In this document: positions 41,252 to 50,363 of the stretch, piece by piece
Position numbering within the stretch: the stretch's first letter is position 1
How the letters are laid out: each line of letters starts with the position of its first letter
Assembly: GCF_008107725.1 (NCBI RefSeq)
Contig: NZ_VIRN01000064.1
Span: 248,001 to 312,000 of the forward strand
Direction of reading: 5' to 3'
Length of the DNA stretch: 64,000 nt
Source of the DNA: Marinobacter sp. BW6
GTDB taxonomy: Bacteria > Pseudomonadota > Gammaproteobacteria > Pseudomonadales > Oleiphilaceae
Notes under the pieces: model-generated
What the model saw: only the letters and a program-made list of their open reading frames with translations
The model's database searches: none
Told to the model about the DNA's origin: nothing
Position numbers and translations under genes: made by a program

Positions 41252-43027
41252 TCAACTACTCTTTTCAGGTGGCGGTGAGCGTCTCTTCGGCTCGTCCGAT
41301 GTGCTGCCAATGCAGACCTGATTCCGCCCCTGGACCTTGGCCTGGTAGAGCCTCTGGTCGGCCGTTGCAATGGCGTGCTCCAGGGTGACGTGTTCGGAAT
41401 GGCGGCTGGCGACGCCCACGCTGATGGTGCATTGGATTACTTTGCCGTGGTCATTGATCACCAGTTGCTCAACACTCCGGCGGTAACGTTCGGCCACTTT
41501 GTGGGCTTCGGCCTGATCTGTCTCCGGCAGTAACAGAGTGAACTCCTCTCCTCCCCACCGAGCGAGGAGATCGCCATGGCGACGAGAGCGATCAAGCTCG
41601 CTGGCAATTTTTTTCAGAATTCTGTCGCCAGCGGCGTGTCCGTATCGATCGTTGATACTCTTGAAGTTATCGATATCGATCATCGCCACACAGATGTTCC
41701 GATGGTTTCGTGTGACCAGACTCCAGAGTGACTGCGCAACAGGCAAAAAACCGCGCCGATTGTTCAGGCCGGTCAGCAGATCAACCTGGGCCGTTCGTTC
41801 GGCTATCACACGGGCATCGACGTTTTTACGAACAAGATCGGCCAGGGCCAACATCAAAAGCATGGCGTCCACCACCATGCCGATGTCCACGGCGTAATAG
41901 CCAACCTGGGTATAGGAAATGGTACCGGTTACCGTAAGAGCGGTAATGGTAGCACCCACGGCGGAGGCCAGAGTGCCCAGCATAAAATACCGTGCAGACT
42001 CGTTGCCGGACATCCAGCTCGACACTCCCATATACAGCATCAATACACTGAACACCGGCACGATCAGGAATGCGAGGCGCAGTGCCGGGCCCTGTTCGTT
42101 TAGTGCGAAACAGATGCCAAATAGCACGAAGTAAGATATGCACAGGACCTGGATGACTCTGTGAAGTCGTGGGCGGTTGAGTTTGGTGCGGAGAAAATTT
42201 GTTGCAAACGCCAGTCCGGAGCTGGCGAAACACAGCATCAACAGGGGAGGCGCCCACTGCTGCCAGACGACCGCCTCGGGCCAGAGCAGGACCATTCCGA
42301 TCCCGTTGTAGGAGGCCGTCATGGCTACAAACGTGCCCGTGTACAGTGAATAGTACAGGTAACGCCGCTGCCGAAGGCTGACAAACAGCATCAGCGTGTA
42401 GGCGGAAAGTGCGAACATAAGGCCGTAGACGAAACTGTAGAATGCGGTTTGTGCCTGCTCTTGGTTGTGGCTACTGGCAATGCTCGAAAAATAAAGCGGC
42501 AGTTTCATGGGGTCCGCCGTTTCCACCCGCACCAAAAGACGCGTCTTGCCGGGTGGAAACGAGTAATCCGCGCTCGGCAGGCGCTTGGCAAGGGAGCGTT
42601 CATTCAGCGCAATACGGTCACCGGCAACAAAGTGCTGCAGCAGACGGTTGTCAGCCAACAGGAAGAAATCCACATGCTCGAGCCAGCCGGTTCCGACGGA
42701 CACGCGCCGTACGATGGTGTCGTTGGTTGAATTGATAACGTTAGCCACCACCCAGACCGCCTCGGAATTGATGCCACGGGTTAATACACTGGATTCGGGC
42801 TTTTGCAGAACAGCGGGATTTCGACGGATGAGGGACTGCACGTCATCAAATGAGAGAGGCTGCTCGTGTTCAACCAGAAAAGCCATGCGATCGACTATGG
42901 AGCCCTGATGGTCGGTTTGCGCGTCGATAACCGGAACCAAGCCATCACCGGGAGGCGATTCAGCCAAAACGTGTGTCGCCAGACCCAGAAGTGTCAGGAG
43001 GAGAAAGAGAAGGCCCTGCGATCGCAC
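41252..43027 (-). CDS. Membrane diguanylate cyclase with 7TMR-DISM sensor
   Basis: 591 residues. A signal peptide (about 1-22) and a periplasmic DISM-extracellular-2-type domain (about 30-190) come first, then seven helices (7TMR-DISM_7TM, about 195-400) and a GGDEF domain (415-575). The active-site motif is GGEEF at 492-496. An inhibitory I-site RHGD is at 483-486, five residues before it. This predicts c-di-GMP synthesis with product inhibition, controlled by an extracytoplasmic signal, often a carbohydrate in this family. It lies beside the glucosylglycerol genes on the same strand, 118 bp downstream; linkage may be incidental. Confidence 0.9.
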   Translation of the reverse strand: MRSQGLLFLLLTLLGLATHVLAESPPGDGLVPVIDAQTDHQGSIVDRMAFLVEHEQPLSFDDVQSLIRRNPAVLQKPESSVLTRGINSEAVWVVANVINSTNDTIVRRVSVGTGWLEHVDFFLLADNRLLQHFVAGDRIALNERSLAKRLPSADYSFPPGKTRLLVRVETADPMKLPLYFSSIASSHNQEQAQTAFYSFVYGLMFALSAYTLMLFVSLRQRRYLYYSLYTGTFVAMTASYNGIGMVLLWPEAVVWQQWAPPLLMLCFASSGLAFATNFLRTKLNRPRLHRVIQVLCISYFVLFGICFALNEQGPALRLAFLIVPVFSVLMLYMGVSSWMSGNESARYFMLGTLASAVGATITALTVTGTISYTQVGYYAVDIGMVVDAMLLMLALADLVRKNVDARVIAERTAQVDLLTGLNNRRGFLPVAQSLWSLVTRNHRNICVAMIDIDNFKSINDRYGHAAGDRILKKIASELDRSRRHGDLLARWGGEEFTLLLPETDQAEAHKVAERYRRSVEQLVINDHGKVIQCTISVGVASRHSEHVTLEHAIATADQRLYQAKVQGRNQVCIGSTSDEPKRRSPPPEKSS

Positions 43028-43145
43028 TATGCAATGTACTCGTTTTCGCCGAATTGGCTAGAATATAGGCAAATTCGGAACTTGTCATATGTCATGCTGA
43101 TCAAGACCAGCCGGAGTGCGGTCGTCAGAGTACAGTCAGTGCCGC

Positions 43146-44588
43146 CTAGCACTCCAGGCGCTTTCTCTCCCCGGACTCCACGTCGACGTATTCAATCTTT
43201 ACGGTCTTGAAGTTCAGATCGACAAACAGGTGACAGTAGAAATCACCATGGCGCCAGGCCATGGCCACGCTGGAGTCATTGGAGTAGTTCAGCTCGAAAT
43301 GGCCATCAAAGGCCGGATAGTTGCTGCGGAACTTCATCAGACTCAGCAGGCGTTGTACCACCGGTTTTTGCATCTCCTCGTCCACTTCTTCGAGGGTGTA
43401 ATAGTGCCGGTTGATATCCCGCAGCTCGCCGGTCTGTTCCATCAGTTCATGATCGTTGCACCCGGCCAGCAGGCCAACGTAATACACCTGAGGAATGCCG
43501 GGAGCGAAGAACTGGATCGCCCGGGCGGCGATGTAGGCATCGTCGTTTTGCATCAGGGCATCGTAGAAGGTGCAGGTTAACTGGTAGATCGCCCCTACAC
43601 TGTGAATGTTCGCCGCTGATCGGCGCAGAATCGGGTCGGCACTGCGTGCGTCTATGTTGTCGATGAGTATTCTTATTTTTTCATCCGGTAGCACCCCTTC
43701 GACATCCGGTATGCAGATGCCATCGTGGGTATCCAGCACCGTCACCATGTTACGCGGACACATGCGTAGCCAGTTTTTCAGGTAGGTGCTGTTCGCATCC
43801 AGCAGCGAGTAGAGAAGCAGGGGTGGCAAGGCAAAACCATAGGGATGCATGTTGCGCCGGCTGATGGCGTACTGGTAACTGGTGTGATCGTGCACCTCTG
43901 GCAGGCATTCAGCTCCATGCTTGAGGGCCACCTCGTTAATCCAGTCCAGAATCCGGTAAACCTCCGGTTCCACGAGGAAACAACTGGTGCCGATGCGTTT
44001 GGTGGTGTAGCCAAACGCATCCAGCCTCAGCAGGTTTACGCCCTTGGAGGTGAGAAATCCGATGTAGCTCTCCATCAGGCGATAGGCCAGATCGGAATCG
44101 TAGTTCAGGTCGATCTGCTGTTCGGTGAACGTGCACCAGACCCGGGTTTTGGTGCCATCGGCCAGCGTCACTTCCCGGAAAGGTTCCTTTTCCTTGCGGA
44201 TATGAATCTTGGCCATGTCGTCCGGGGAGATCTCGCCATACTTGTCGACGTGGACAAACAGATCGGCGTGTTCCGAGTCGAATCCCTTGGCGATGAAATC
44301 GCGGAACTCCGGCGACTCATCGGAGATATGATTGACGGTCAGGTCCACACACAGGTCGTATTTCTGTGTAAAGGCTTCGATGTCATCCCAGGTTCCGAAG
44401 TCAGGGTCCACTTCCTTGTGGGTGAGGGGGGAGAAACCGCTATCGGCGTTCGAGGGAAAGAACGGCAGAATGTGAAGACCGCCGATGGCCTCCGAGAGGT
44501 GTTTTTCCACCATGGTGTGGAGGTCTTTGAGATCTTTACCAATCCGGTCCGGATAGCAGATCAGCTGCACTGCGTTTTTGAGCAGCAT
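43146..44588 (-). CDS. GH13_18 glycoside phosphorylase, probable glucosylglycerol phosphorylase
   Basis: 480 residues, sucrose-phosphorylase-type (alpha/beta)8 enzyme. The catalytic set is present: nucleophile Asp190 (LLRLDAFGY), acid/base Glu231 (CLPEVHDH) and stabilising Asp289 (LDTHDG). Sucrose phosphorylases, glucosylglycerate and 2-O-alpha-glucosylglycerol phosphorylases share this fold. The enzyme described from Marinobacter adhaerens acts on glucosylglycerol, and the gene directly upstream here makes glucosylglycerol phosphate. I therefore infer phosphorolysis of glucosylglycerol to glucose-1-phosphate and glycerol. Sucrose cannot be excluded from sequence alone. Confidence 0.78.
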   Translation of the reverse strand: MLLKNAVQLICYPDRIGKDLKDLHTMVEKHLSEAIGGLHILPFFPSNADSGFSPLTHKEVDPDFGTWDDIEAFTQKYDLCVDLTVNHISDESPEFRDFIAKGFDSEHADLFVHVDKYGEISPDDMAKIHIRKEKEPFREVTLADGTKTRVWCTFTEQQIDLNYDSDLAYRLMESYIGFLTSKGVNLLRLDAFGYTTKRIGTSCFLVEPEVYRILDWINEVALKHGAECLPEVHDHTSYQYAISRRNMHPYGFALPPLLLYSLLDANSTYLKNWLRMCPRNMVTVLDTHDGICIPDVEGVLPDEKIRILIDNIDARSADPILRRSAANIHSVGAIYQLTCTFYDALMQNDDAYIAARAIQFFAPGIPQVYYVGLLAGCNDHELMEQTGELRDINRHYYTLEEVDEEMQKPVVQRLLSLMKFRSNYPAFDGHFELNYSNDSSVAMAWRHGDFYCHLFVDLNFKTVKIEYVDVESGERKRLEC

Positions 44589-44628
44589 GGCGTTGCTCCT
44601 GGTTGTCAGCTTATAGGTGGCGGCCAGT

Positions 44629-46902
44629 TCAGGCTGCGTTTTTCCCCAGCGGTACGATCTTCTTTAGCTTGGTGTCACGCCGCTCTTCCACAGCCTCTAT
44701 AAACTCCCGGCCCCAGTATTCGATGTCATATCGACACACGGCCCCATATGCCTCGGCCAGTCGGCTCTGGGCTTCGCTTCGGCTCATGGCCAGCGCGTAG
44801 TAACAGGTGTCGGCCAGATCCTGTGGATGGTGGGGGTTGGCCAGGATGGCGCCCCGCAGTTCGGCGGCGGCGCCGGCAAATTCCGAGAGCACGAGCACCC
44901 CACGGCCTTTGGTCAGCCCCTGGGTGGCGATGTATTCCTTGGCGACCAGGTTGAGACCGTCCCGAAGGGGGGTAATCCACATGACATCCGCCATGGTGTA
45001 ATAAGCAACCAGTTCCTCGAACGGCAGGGCGCGGAAGAAGAACTGCACCGGGGTCCAGCCCACCTGGGCAAACTGGCCGTTGATACGCCCCACGGTCTGT
45101 TCGATCTGGGCCAGCAGTTCCTCGTAGATGGTCATCCCTTTCGCAGCCGGCACGCACACCATCATCAGGGTGACTTTGGTTTCCAGTTCAGGGTGCTCGG
45201 TCAGCATGCGCTCGTAGGCGTGGAGTTTCTCGAGGATACCCTTGGTGAAATCGAGTCGCTCCACGGAGAGAATCAGTCGTATGTCGTCCAGTTCTTCCCG
45301 AAGGCTTTCCATGCGGGCGATAACGTCGTTATCAGTCAGGGCGTTTCGAACCCGGCTCAGGTCGAGACCAACAGGGTGAGCCCCGAGACCGATCGTCCGG
45401 TCATTGATCTTGATCTCGGTGCTCATCTCATCCAGTCCCACTGCACAGCCATAAGTCAGAAAACGCGGTGCACATCCGGCCCGTTGGGTCACTTCCAGGG
45501 GTGTAACGCCGCGGGCCACGTCAACAAAGTTCTCGGCTTGCCGTGGAATATGGAATCCGATGTGATCGCACTGCAGCAGGCTGCCGATAATCTCCCGGCG
45601 CCAGGGCAGCACGTTGAATACATCGGCCGAAGGAAAGTAAGTGTGGTGAAAGAAAGCGATAGTGACATCCGGACGCAGTTCCCGGAGGAATGCCGGCACC
45701 ATCCACAGATTGTAATCGTGGATCCAGACCACGGCGTTCTCCGCCGCCTCAGCTGCGGTGCGTTCAGCAAAGAGCCGGTTTACTTTCAGGAATACCTGCC
45801 AGTGATCATCCCGGAACGTGGCCCGTTCCCAGAAGGTGTGCAGGGTTGGCCAGAAAGCTTCTTTGGAGAACCGTTTGTAGAAAATATCGACATCTTCCGC
45901 GCTTAGCGGTACTCGGGCGGCGACCAGTTTTTCATAGCGGCCGGTGTCGACTTCGGTGTGAGTCTGGAAAGGCCCCAGATCAGGGTCATCGATGGACCAT
46001 GCCACCCAGGAACCGGCCTTGCCGTCGGCAAAGAAGCTCAACAGGGTAGGGATGATGCCATTCGGAGATCGGGGCCGGCGCCGTATCAGTTCTCCGTTCT
46101 CGATCACCTCTTCGTAGGGCAACCGGTGGTAAACGATGACCAGGTCGGATTTGCCCGAGCGCATGGGATCCGGAATCTCGGCATCGATACCGGCATGACC
46201 GAGGAAACCGAAGTGTTCGAAGGCCTCCAGAATGCCGCCACAGCCGGTGGCCTCGGCATGGAACACCCGTGCCTGGAGCTCGGTCTCCTCGAGCAGGCCG
46301 GTCTCGGAGGCACCGACACAGACACCCTTGAAGCTCTGCTGGTACATCGACAGGTCGTTCAGAGTGTCGCCTGCCACCAGGACCGATTCAGGATCCGCCT
46401 CCAGGTGTTCAACCAGGCGAGTCAGGGTGCTGCCTTTATTGACGCCACGGGGCAGGATGTCCAGGTATTTGCTGGCAGAGAACAGGACTTCGCAGGACAG
46501 TTCGTCTGCCTTTTCGATCAGGCCTTCACCAACCGCGGAAACGTCGCAGAAATAGGAAACCCGGCGTTCCTGGGGCACTTCCTGACGCTGCAGACCTGCA
46601 AACGAAGAAAGTGCCGCTTCGACCACCTGTTCACCTGGCCAGATCCGGTCAATCTCGCCCTGTAACGGTTGGATGGCCTGCTGGGACTCGCCGTGCACCA
46701 CAGTGCAGCCAACGTCGCAGATAATGTAGTCAGGCTGGGGAATGGTGGGGTCTGAGAGAAGGGGCAATACCGACTCCAGCCCTCGACCAGTCACGAACAC
46801 CAGCTGGATTTCCGGGTGGGCCGAAATCAGCTGGTACAGCCTGAGACGATCGCCCGGATCACCCGCAAGAAAGGTTCCGTCGAGATCGGTGGCAAGCAAC
46901 AT
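44629..46902 (-). CDS. ggpPS: Bifunctional glucosylglycerol-phosphate phosphatase/synthase GgpPS
   Basis: 757 residues. The N-terminal HAD phosphatase (about 1-250) starts LLATDLDGTFLAG with Asp6 and Asp8 as nucleophile and acid. The C-terminal GT20 retaining glycosyltransferase (about 265-745) has LVIVYHRLPYEEV and SPNGIIPTLLSFF, which favour glucosylglycerol-phosphate synthase (GgpS) over trehalose-phosphate synthase. Further GT20 features are WIHDYNLWMVPAFL and RDGLNLVAKEY. It makes glucosylglycerol from ADP-glucose and glycerol-3-phosphate as a compatible solute. The fused order is that described for Azotobacter and marine Pseudomonas. It is 40 bp upstream of the phosphorylase gene and probably in an operon with it. 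Confidence 0.87.
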   Translation of the reverse strand: MLLATDLDGTFLAGDPGDRLRLYQLISAHPEIQLVFVTGRGLESVLPLLSDPTIPQPDYIICDVGCTVVHGESQQAIQPLQGEIDRIWPGEQVVEAALSSFAGLQRQEVPQERRVSYFCDVSAVGEGLIEKADELSCEVLFSASKYLDILPRGVNKGSTLTRLVEHLEADPESVLVAGDTLNDLSMYQQSFKGVCVGASETGLLEETELQARVFHAEATGCGGILEAFEHFGFLGHAGIDAEIPDPMRSGKSDLVIVYHRLPYEEVIENGELIRRRPRSPNGIIPTLLSFFADGKAGSWVAWSIDDPDLGPFQTHTEVDTGRYEKLVAARVPLSAEDVDIFYKRFSKEAFWPTLHTFWERATFRDDHWQVFLKVNRLFAERTAAEAAENAVVWIHDYNLWMVPAFLRELRPDVTIAFFHHTYFPSADVFNVLPWRREIIGSLLQCDHIGFHIPRQAENFVDVARGVTPLEVTQRAGCAPRFLTYGCAVGLDEMSTEIKINDRTIGLGAHPVGLDLSRVRNALTDNDVIARMESLREELDDIRLILSVERLDFTKGILEKLHAYERMLTEHPELETKVTLMMVCVPAAKGMTIYEELLAQIEQTVGRINGQFAQVGWTPVQFFFRALPFEELVAYYTMADVMWITPLRDGLNLVAKEYIATQGLTKGRGVLVLSEFAGAAAELRGAILANPHHPQDLADTCYYALAMSRSEAQSRLAEAYGAVCRYDIEYWGREFIEAVEERRDTKLKKIVPLGKNAA

Positions 46903-47231
46903 GGTGGTGCACTCCTGTGTGAGTGTTTCCTTTTGTCCAGTGGTTCAGCGCACCGATGCACAGAGATGGGTAACCACTCAGTGAAGGCAAAGCGCATTGC
47001 TGAACCGGGGACCCTGGTCAGAGTGCTTGCAGGTTTTGTACCGTGCGATGACGAGAAATGGCGGGCTTTGTGCAGAAAACGAACAAATTACAGTGTAAAA
47101 ACAAGGTGTTGTAATGAAATGGGAAGCGCCGGCCAGGGTCAGAATGACCAGCGCATATCGGTCGATATTGGTGCGGTAAGATGCGGCATGCGTTATTTCG
47201 GGGCTTTGTCAGGGCCCCGATATCGGTGTGT
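46903..47231. other. Intergenic region upstream of ggpPS
   Basis: 329 bp between the oxidoreductase stop and ggpPS, all genes on the minus strand. No gene is supported. A 7-bp stem (47198-47204 with 47214-47220) just after the oxidoreductase might end its transcript but lacks a T-run. The ggpPS promoter, expected to be salt-inducible, must lie here, but I see no strong match. Confidence 0.4.
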
Positions 47232-49334
47232 TTAACCGGCGCTTACCGCTACCTGTGTTCCGTTGAAGGCGGCGTTGCCTGTCAGAGAGTCAATTCGTTG
47301 GGAGTCCGTCACATCGTTCATGCTGGCACCAGGTTGCGACTCCGCAACCGACATGCGGGTGTCGGCGCGGTTATGGCCCCAACCCTGGGGAATACTGATC
47401 ACCCCTTCAAACATATCGTCGTCGATCTCGACCGGCAGCCGGATGTTACCGGTCACCGAGCGGACCTCTGCCAGTTGGCCGTCTTCAAGGCCGAGCCTGC
47501 CGGCATCAGCGGCGTTCATCTGCAACGTGCACGGGTTCTTGCCTTTTACCAGCCGGTGGGAATTCTGGGTCCAGGTGTTGTGGCTTCGGGGCAGGCGGCG
47601 GCTGATCAGGGTGAAGGGATAGTCGCTGTTCTGATTTGCCTGCAACAGGCCCGAGTCATTCAGGCGTTTCAGATCGTCCAGGTACAGCTCCGGGGCAATC
47701 CGGATCTTGCCGTCCTCGGTCTGGATGCGCTGCTCCAGACAGGGCTGCAACGGTCCCAGGTCCACGCCATGGGGGCTGGCTTTCAGGGTCTCCAGGCTCA
47801 TGCCCTCTTTGCCGTAGGCGCCGTGTTTCAGGCCCAGATCCAGCATTGCTTCCGGGGTCACGCCGTCGTCTTCCAGGCCGGTCAGCTGCAGGGCCAGATC
47901 CCGAAGAATTTCCCAGTCGTGTTTCTGGTTCGGTGCTTTCTCGAACATCGGTTCGGAGAACTTGGCGGTGTTGCGAACCGCGAAGGAGTTGAAGAAGACA
48001 TCAAAGTGGGGCACTTCCAGTCCGGTCGTGGCCGGCAGGATGATGTCCGCATGGCGGGTGGTTTCGTTCAGATAGATATCCACCGACACCATGAAATCCA
48101 GCGCATCGAAGGCTTCTTCCAGGCGAGCTCCGCCGGGTGCCGATAGCACGGGGTTGCCGGCGACGGTAATCATCGCGCGAATCTGTCCCTCGCCCGGGGT
48201 CAGGATCTCATCAGCCAGGGTAGCGACCGGGAACTCGTTGTTGAAGTAGGGCAGTTTTCGCACCCGGGACTCATAACGGCCATAAGAGCTGGGCTTGCCC
48301 TTCTTGTCCCGCACCAGATCAAAGGCCGGCTGAGGGAACATGGCGCCACCGCGGCTATCGAAGTTGCCGGTGAGAATGTTCAACACGTTGTTAAGCCATT
48401 GGCAAAGCCCCCCGAATGACTGGGTTGAGGCGCCCATACGGCTATAGCAAACGGCGCTTTTTGCGGCGGCCATATCTCTTGCCAGCTTTCGGATCGCCTC
48501 CGCGGTCATACCGCAGGCATCGGCCACGGTCTCGGGCGAATAGGGTTTGACGGCCTGGGCCAGATGCTCCAGTCCGTCGATCCGGTCCTCCAGGTGGCCC
48601 AGGGTTACCAGCTGTTCCTCGAACAGGGTGTGTACCATGGCCAGCATGAACAGGGCATCGGTTTCCGGGCGGATAAACAGGTGCTGGTCGGCTTTTTTGG
48701 CGGTTTCAGTACGACGCGGATCCACCACCACTACCTTGCCACCCCGTTGCTGGATGGCTTTCAGCCGTTTACCCACCCCCGGCGCGGTCATCAGGCTGCC
48801 GTTGGAGACAATCGGGTTGGCGCCAATGATCAGCATGAAATCCGTATGGTCGATGTCCGGCACCGGAATGAGCATGCCGGCGCCGAGCATGTAATTGGAG
48901 GCCACATGGTGTGGCAACTGATCGGCAGAGGCAGAGCTGTAGCGGTTGTTGGTGCCCAGAGCCTTGAAGAACCGCGGCAGCATGATGGCGTTGCCAAAGT
49001 TGTGGGCGTTCGGGTTGCCCAGATAAACCCCGACCGCATCCTGCCCATACTCCTGCTGGATGCCCCGGAAACGGGAGGCGATTTCCCCGAAAGCCTCATC
49101 CCAGCTGATTTCCTGCCAGCCGTCGGCGGTGCGCCTTATGGGTGTTTTCAGGCGGTCCTTGTCGTTGTAGAAATCCTGGAGTGCGACGGCTTTCGGGCAG
49201 ATATGGCCATGGCTGAAGGGGTCGTTGTTATCGCCCTTGATGGACAGGATCTCGTTACCCTGATGCTTGATTTCGAGGCCACACATGGCTTCACAAATGT
49301 TGCAGGTGCGGTAATGGGTCTGGGTGTCGGTCAT
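47232..49334 (-). CDS. Molybdopterin-dependent oxidoreductase of unknown substrate, single-subunit
   Basis: About 700 residues from ATG 49334; a GTG nine bases earlier is possible. The N-terminal [4Fe-4S] motif is C11-x2-C14-x3-C18-x27-C46. The molybdopterin oxidoreductase and the C-terminal dinucleotide-binding domain (from about 570) are complete. There is no Tat signal, so it is cytoplasmic. Where formate dehydrogenases carry Cys or Sec as Mo ligand, the local sequence here is SSASADQLPHH, so the ligand may be Ser or Asp. No partner electron-transfer subunit or cofactor gene is adjacent. Substrate unknown; a formate dehydrogenase label would be a guess. Confidence 0.8.
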   Translation of the reverse strand: MTDTQTHYRTCNICEAMCGLEIKHQGNEILSIKGDNNDPFSHGHICPKAVALQDFYNDKDRLKTPIRRTADGWQEISWDEAFGEIASRFRGIQQEYGQDAVGVYLGNPNAHNFGNAIMLPRFFKALGTNNRYSSASADQLPHHVASNYMLGAGMLIPVPDIDHTDFMLIIGANPIVSNGSLMTAPGVGKRLKAIQQRGGKVVVVDPRRTETAKKADQHLFIRPETDALFMLAMVHTLFEEQLVTLGHLEDRIDGLEHLAQAVKPYSPETVADACGMTAEAIRKLARDMAAAKSAVCYSRMGASTQSFGGLCQWLNNVLNILTGNFDSRGGAMFPQPAFDLVRDKKGKPSSYGRYESRVRKLPYFNNEFPVATLADEILTPGEGQIRAMITVAGNPVLSAPGGARLEEAFDALDFMVSVDIYLNETTRHADIILPATTGLEVPHFDVFFNSFAVRNTAKFSEPMFEKAPNQKHDWEILRDLALQLTGLEDDGVTPEAMLDLGLKHGAYGKEGMSLETLKASPHGVDLGPLQPCLEQRIQTEDGKIRIAPELYLDDLKRLNDSGLLQANQNSDYPFTLISRRLPRSHNTWTQNSHRLVKGKNPCTLQMNAADAGRLGLEDGQLAEVRSVTGNIRLPVEIDDDMFEGVISIPQGWGHNRADTRMSVAESQPGASMNDVTDSQRIDSLTGNAAFNGTQVAVSAG

Positions 49335-49498
49335 AGCAAACACTCGGTCCGGATATTGTCATTATTGGTTCTGGCAGTGTGGCACAAGCCGGCAAAAAAT
49401 CAGACGGTCATAATTCACATAAAACCGGTCAATCCCGCCAAATAATCTTTCTGGCGACCGCTGAAAGACAGCTCGGTTTTTCATCGTACAATAGCGCC

Positions 49499-50272
49499 AT
49501 GGCCAGAACCTTCTACCGCCGGGGCCCGGACCATCGAGCCGGAGCGCCTGTTACGTTTCTCGACGTCCGCCGTCGTTTCCAGTTTCGTTCCATCGAGATT
49601 GGCCGCTGGGTCACAGAGCCGGAAAAACAGCGCAGTGCGTCGCTGTTCTACGATGCCCTGTGCGACCTGATGACCATTCTTGGTGGCACCGAGTCGCTGG
49701 TTTCCCTGCGTGGCACCCTGGCTTTACAGTATGGCATTGGCGGCCGACCCGGTGTGTCGGCCCACTACACGCCTGCCACCCGCAGTTTCTCCCTGGCCAA
49801 GAACGCCGGCCCAGGCAGTATTGCCCATGAGTGGTTTCACGCTTTCGACCATTACATCGGCGAGAAGCTTTTCGGCGAGACCCAGAGAGGCCAGTTTGCT
49901 TCGAAACTGTGGTTAAGCCGCGACGACGTGGTCAGACATCCGTTGAATGATCGCCTGCAGGCCTGCTTCAAGGCGATTCTTCTGGATGAAAAAGGCGCAG
50001 AGCCGAGTGAGCTCTTTCGATGCTCGGTGCAGGCCGACAAAGCTGCAGGAGTCCAGTATTTCAGCCTGCCAGAAGAGCTTTGTGCCCGGGCCTTTGAAGC
50101 TTTTGTGCAGGACAGCGACTGCAAGAATGCCTTCCTGGTGAGCGGAACCCGGGAAACGGAAGAGGCCAGAATGGGGTTGTACCCGATGGGTGATCAACGC
50201 AACCGGATCAACTGTGCCTTCAGGGCGTACTACAATGCACTGGGAGCTGCGCTAAGAGCAGCCTGGCGCTAG
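49499..50272 (+). CDS. CLCA_X-like family protein with HEXXH metalloprotease-like motif
   Basis: 257 residues from ATG 49499 (MARTFYRRGPDHRAG). A longer reading from 49379 would add 40 residues of unlikely sequence. The central block AKNAGPGSIAHEWFHAFDHYIGE contains HEWFH at 110-114 with Asp117/His118 following, a pattern of zinc metallopeptidases and of the LPD1 domain of polyvalent proteins. The protein resembles a conserved gammaproteobacterial family that I know as CLCA_X. Function is not established. There is no signal peptide. It is divergent from the oxidoreductase gene. Confidence 0.65.
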   Translation: MARTFYRRGPDHRAGAPVTFLDVRRRFQFRSIEIGRWVTEPEKQRSASLFYDALCDLMTILGGTESLVSLRGTLALQYGIGGRPGVSAHYTPATRSFSLAKNAGPGSIAHEWFHAFDHYIGEKLFGETQRGQFASKLWLSRDDVVRHPLNDRLQACFKAILLDEKGAEPSELFRCSVQADKAAGVQYFSLPEELCARAFEAFVQDSDCKNAFLVSGTRETEEARMGLYPMGDQRNRINCAFRAYYNALGAALRAAWR

Positions 50273-50277
50273 AGACA

Positions 50278-50320
50278 GGCGGATCGCAAGGCCACAGATT
50301 GCAAAGCCTTCTGATCCGCC
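50278..50320. terminator. Possible bidirectional terminator between convergent genes
   Basis: GGCGGATC (50278-50285) pairs with GATCCGCC (50313-50320), enclosing an inner AAGGC/GCCTT stem. There is no long T-run on either side. Confidence 0.4.
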
Positions 50321-50363
50321 AGGTCCCTGTCACCGATGGCTGTGGTCGGTTTGTCCTAACCGG

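Noticed and set aside
46816..47235. 139-codon plus-strand frame running from inside ggpPS into the intergenic region
   Set aside because: Begins within ggpPS, ends at the next gene and has no motif or start signal.
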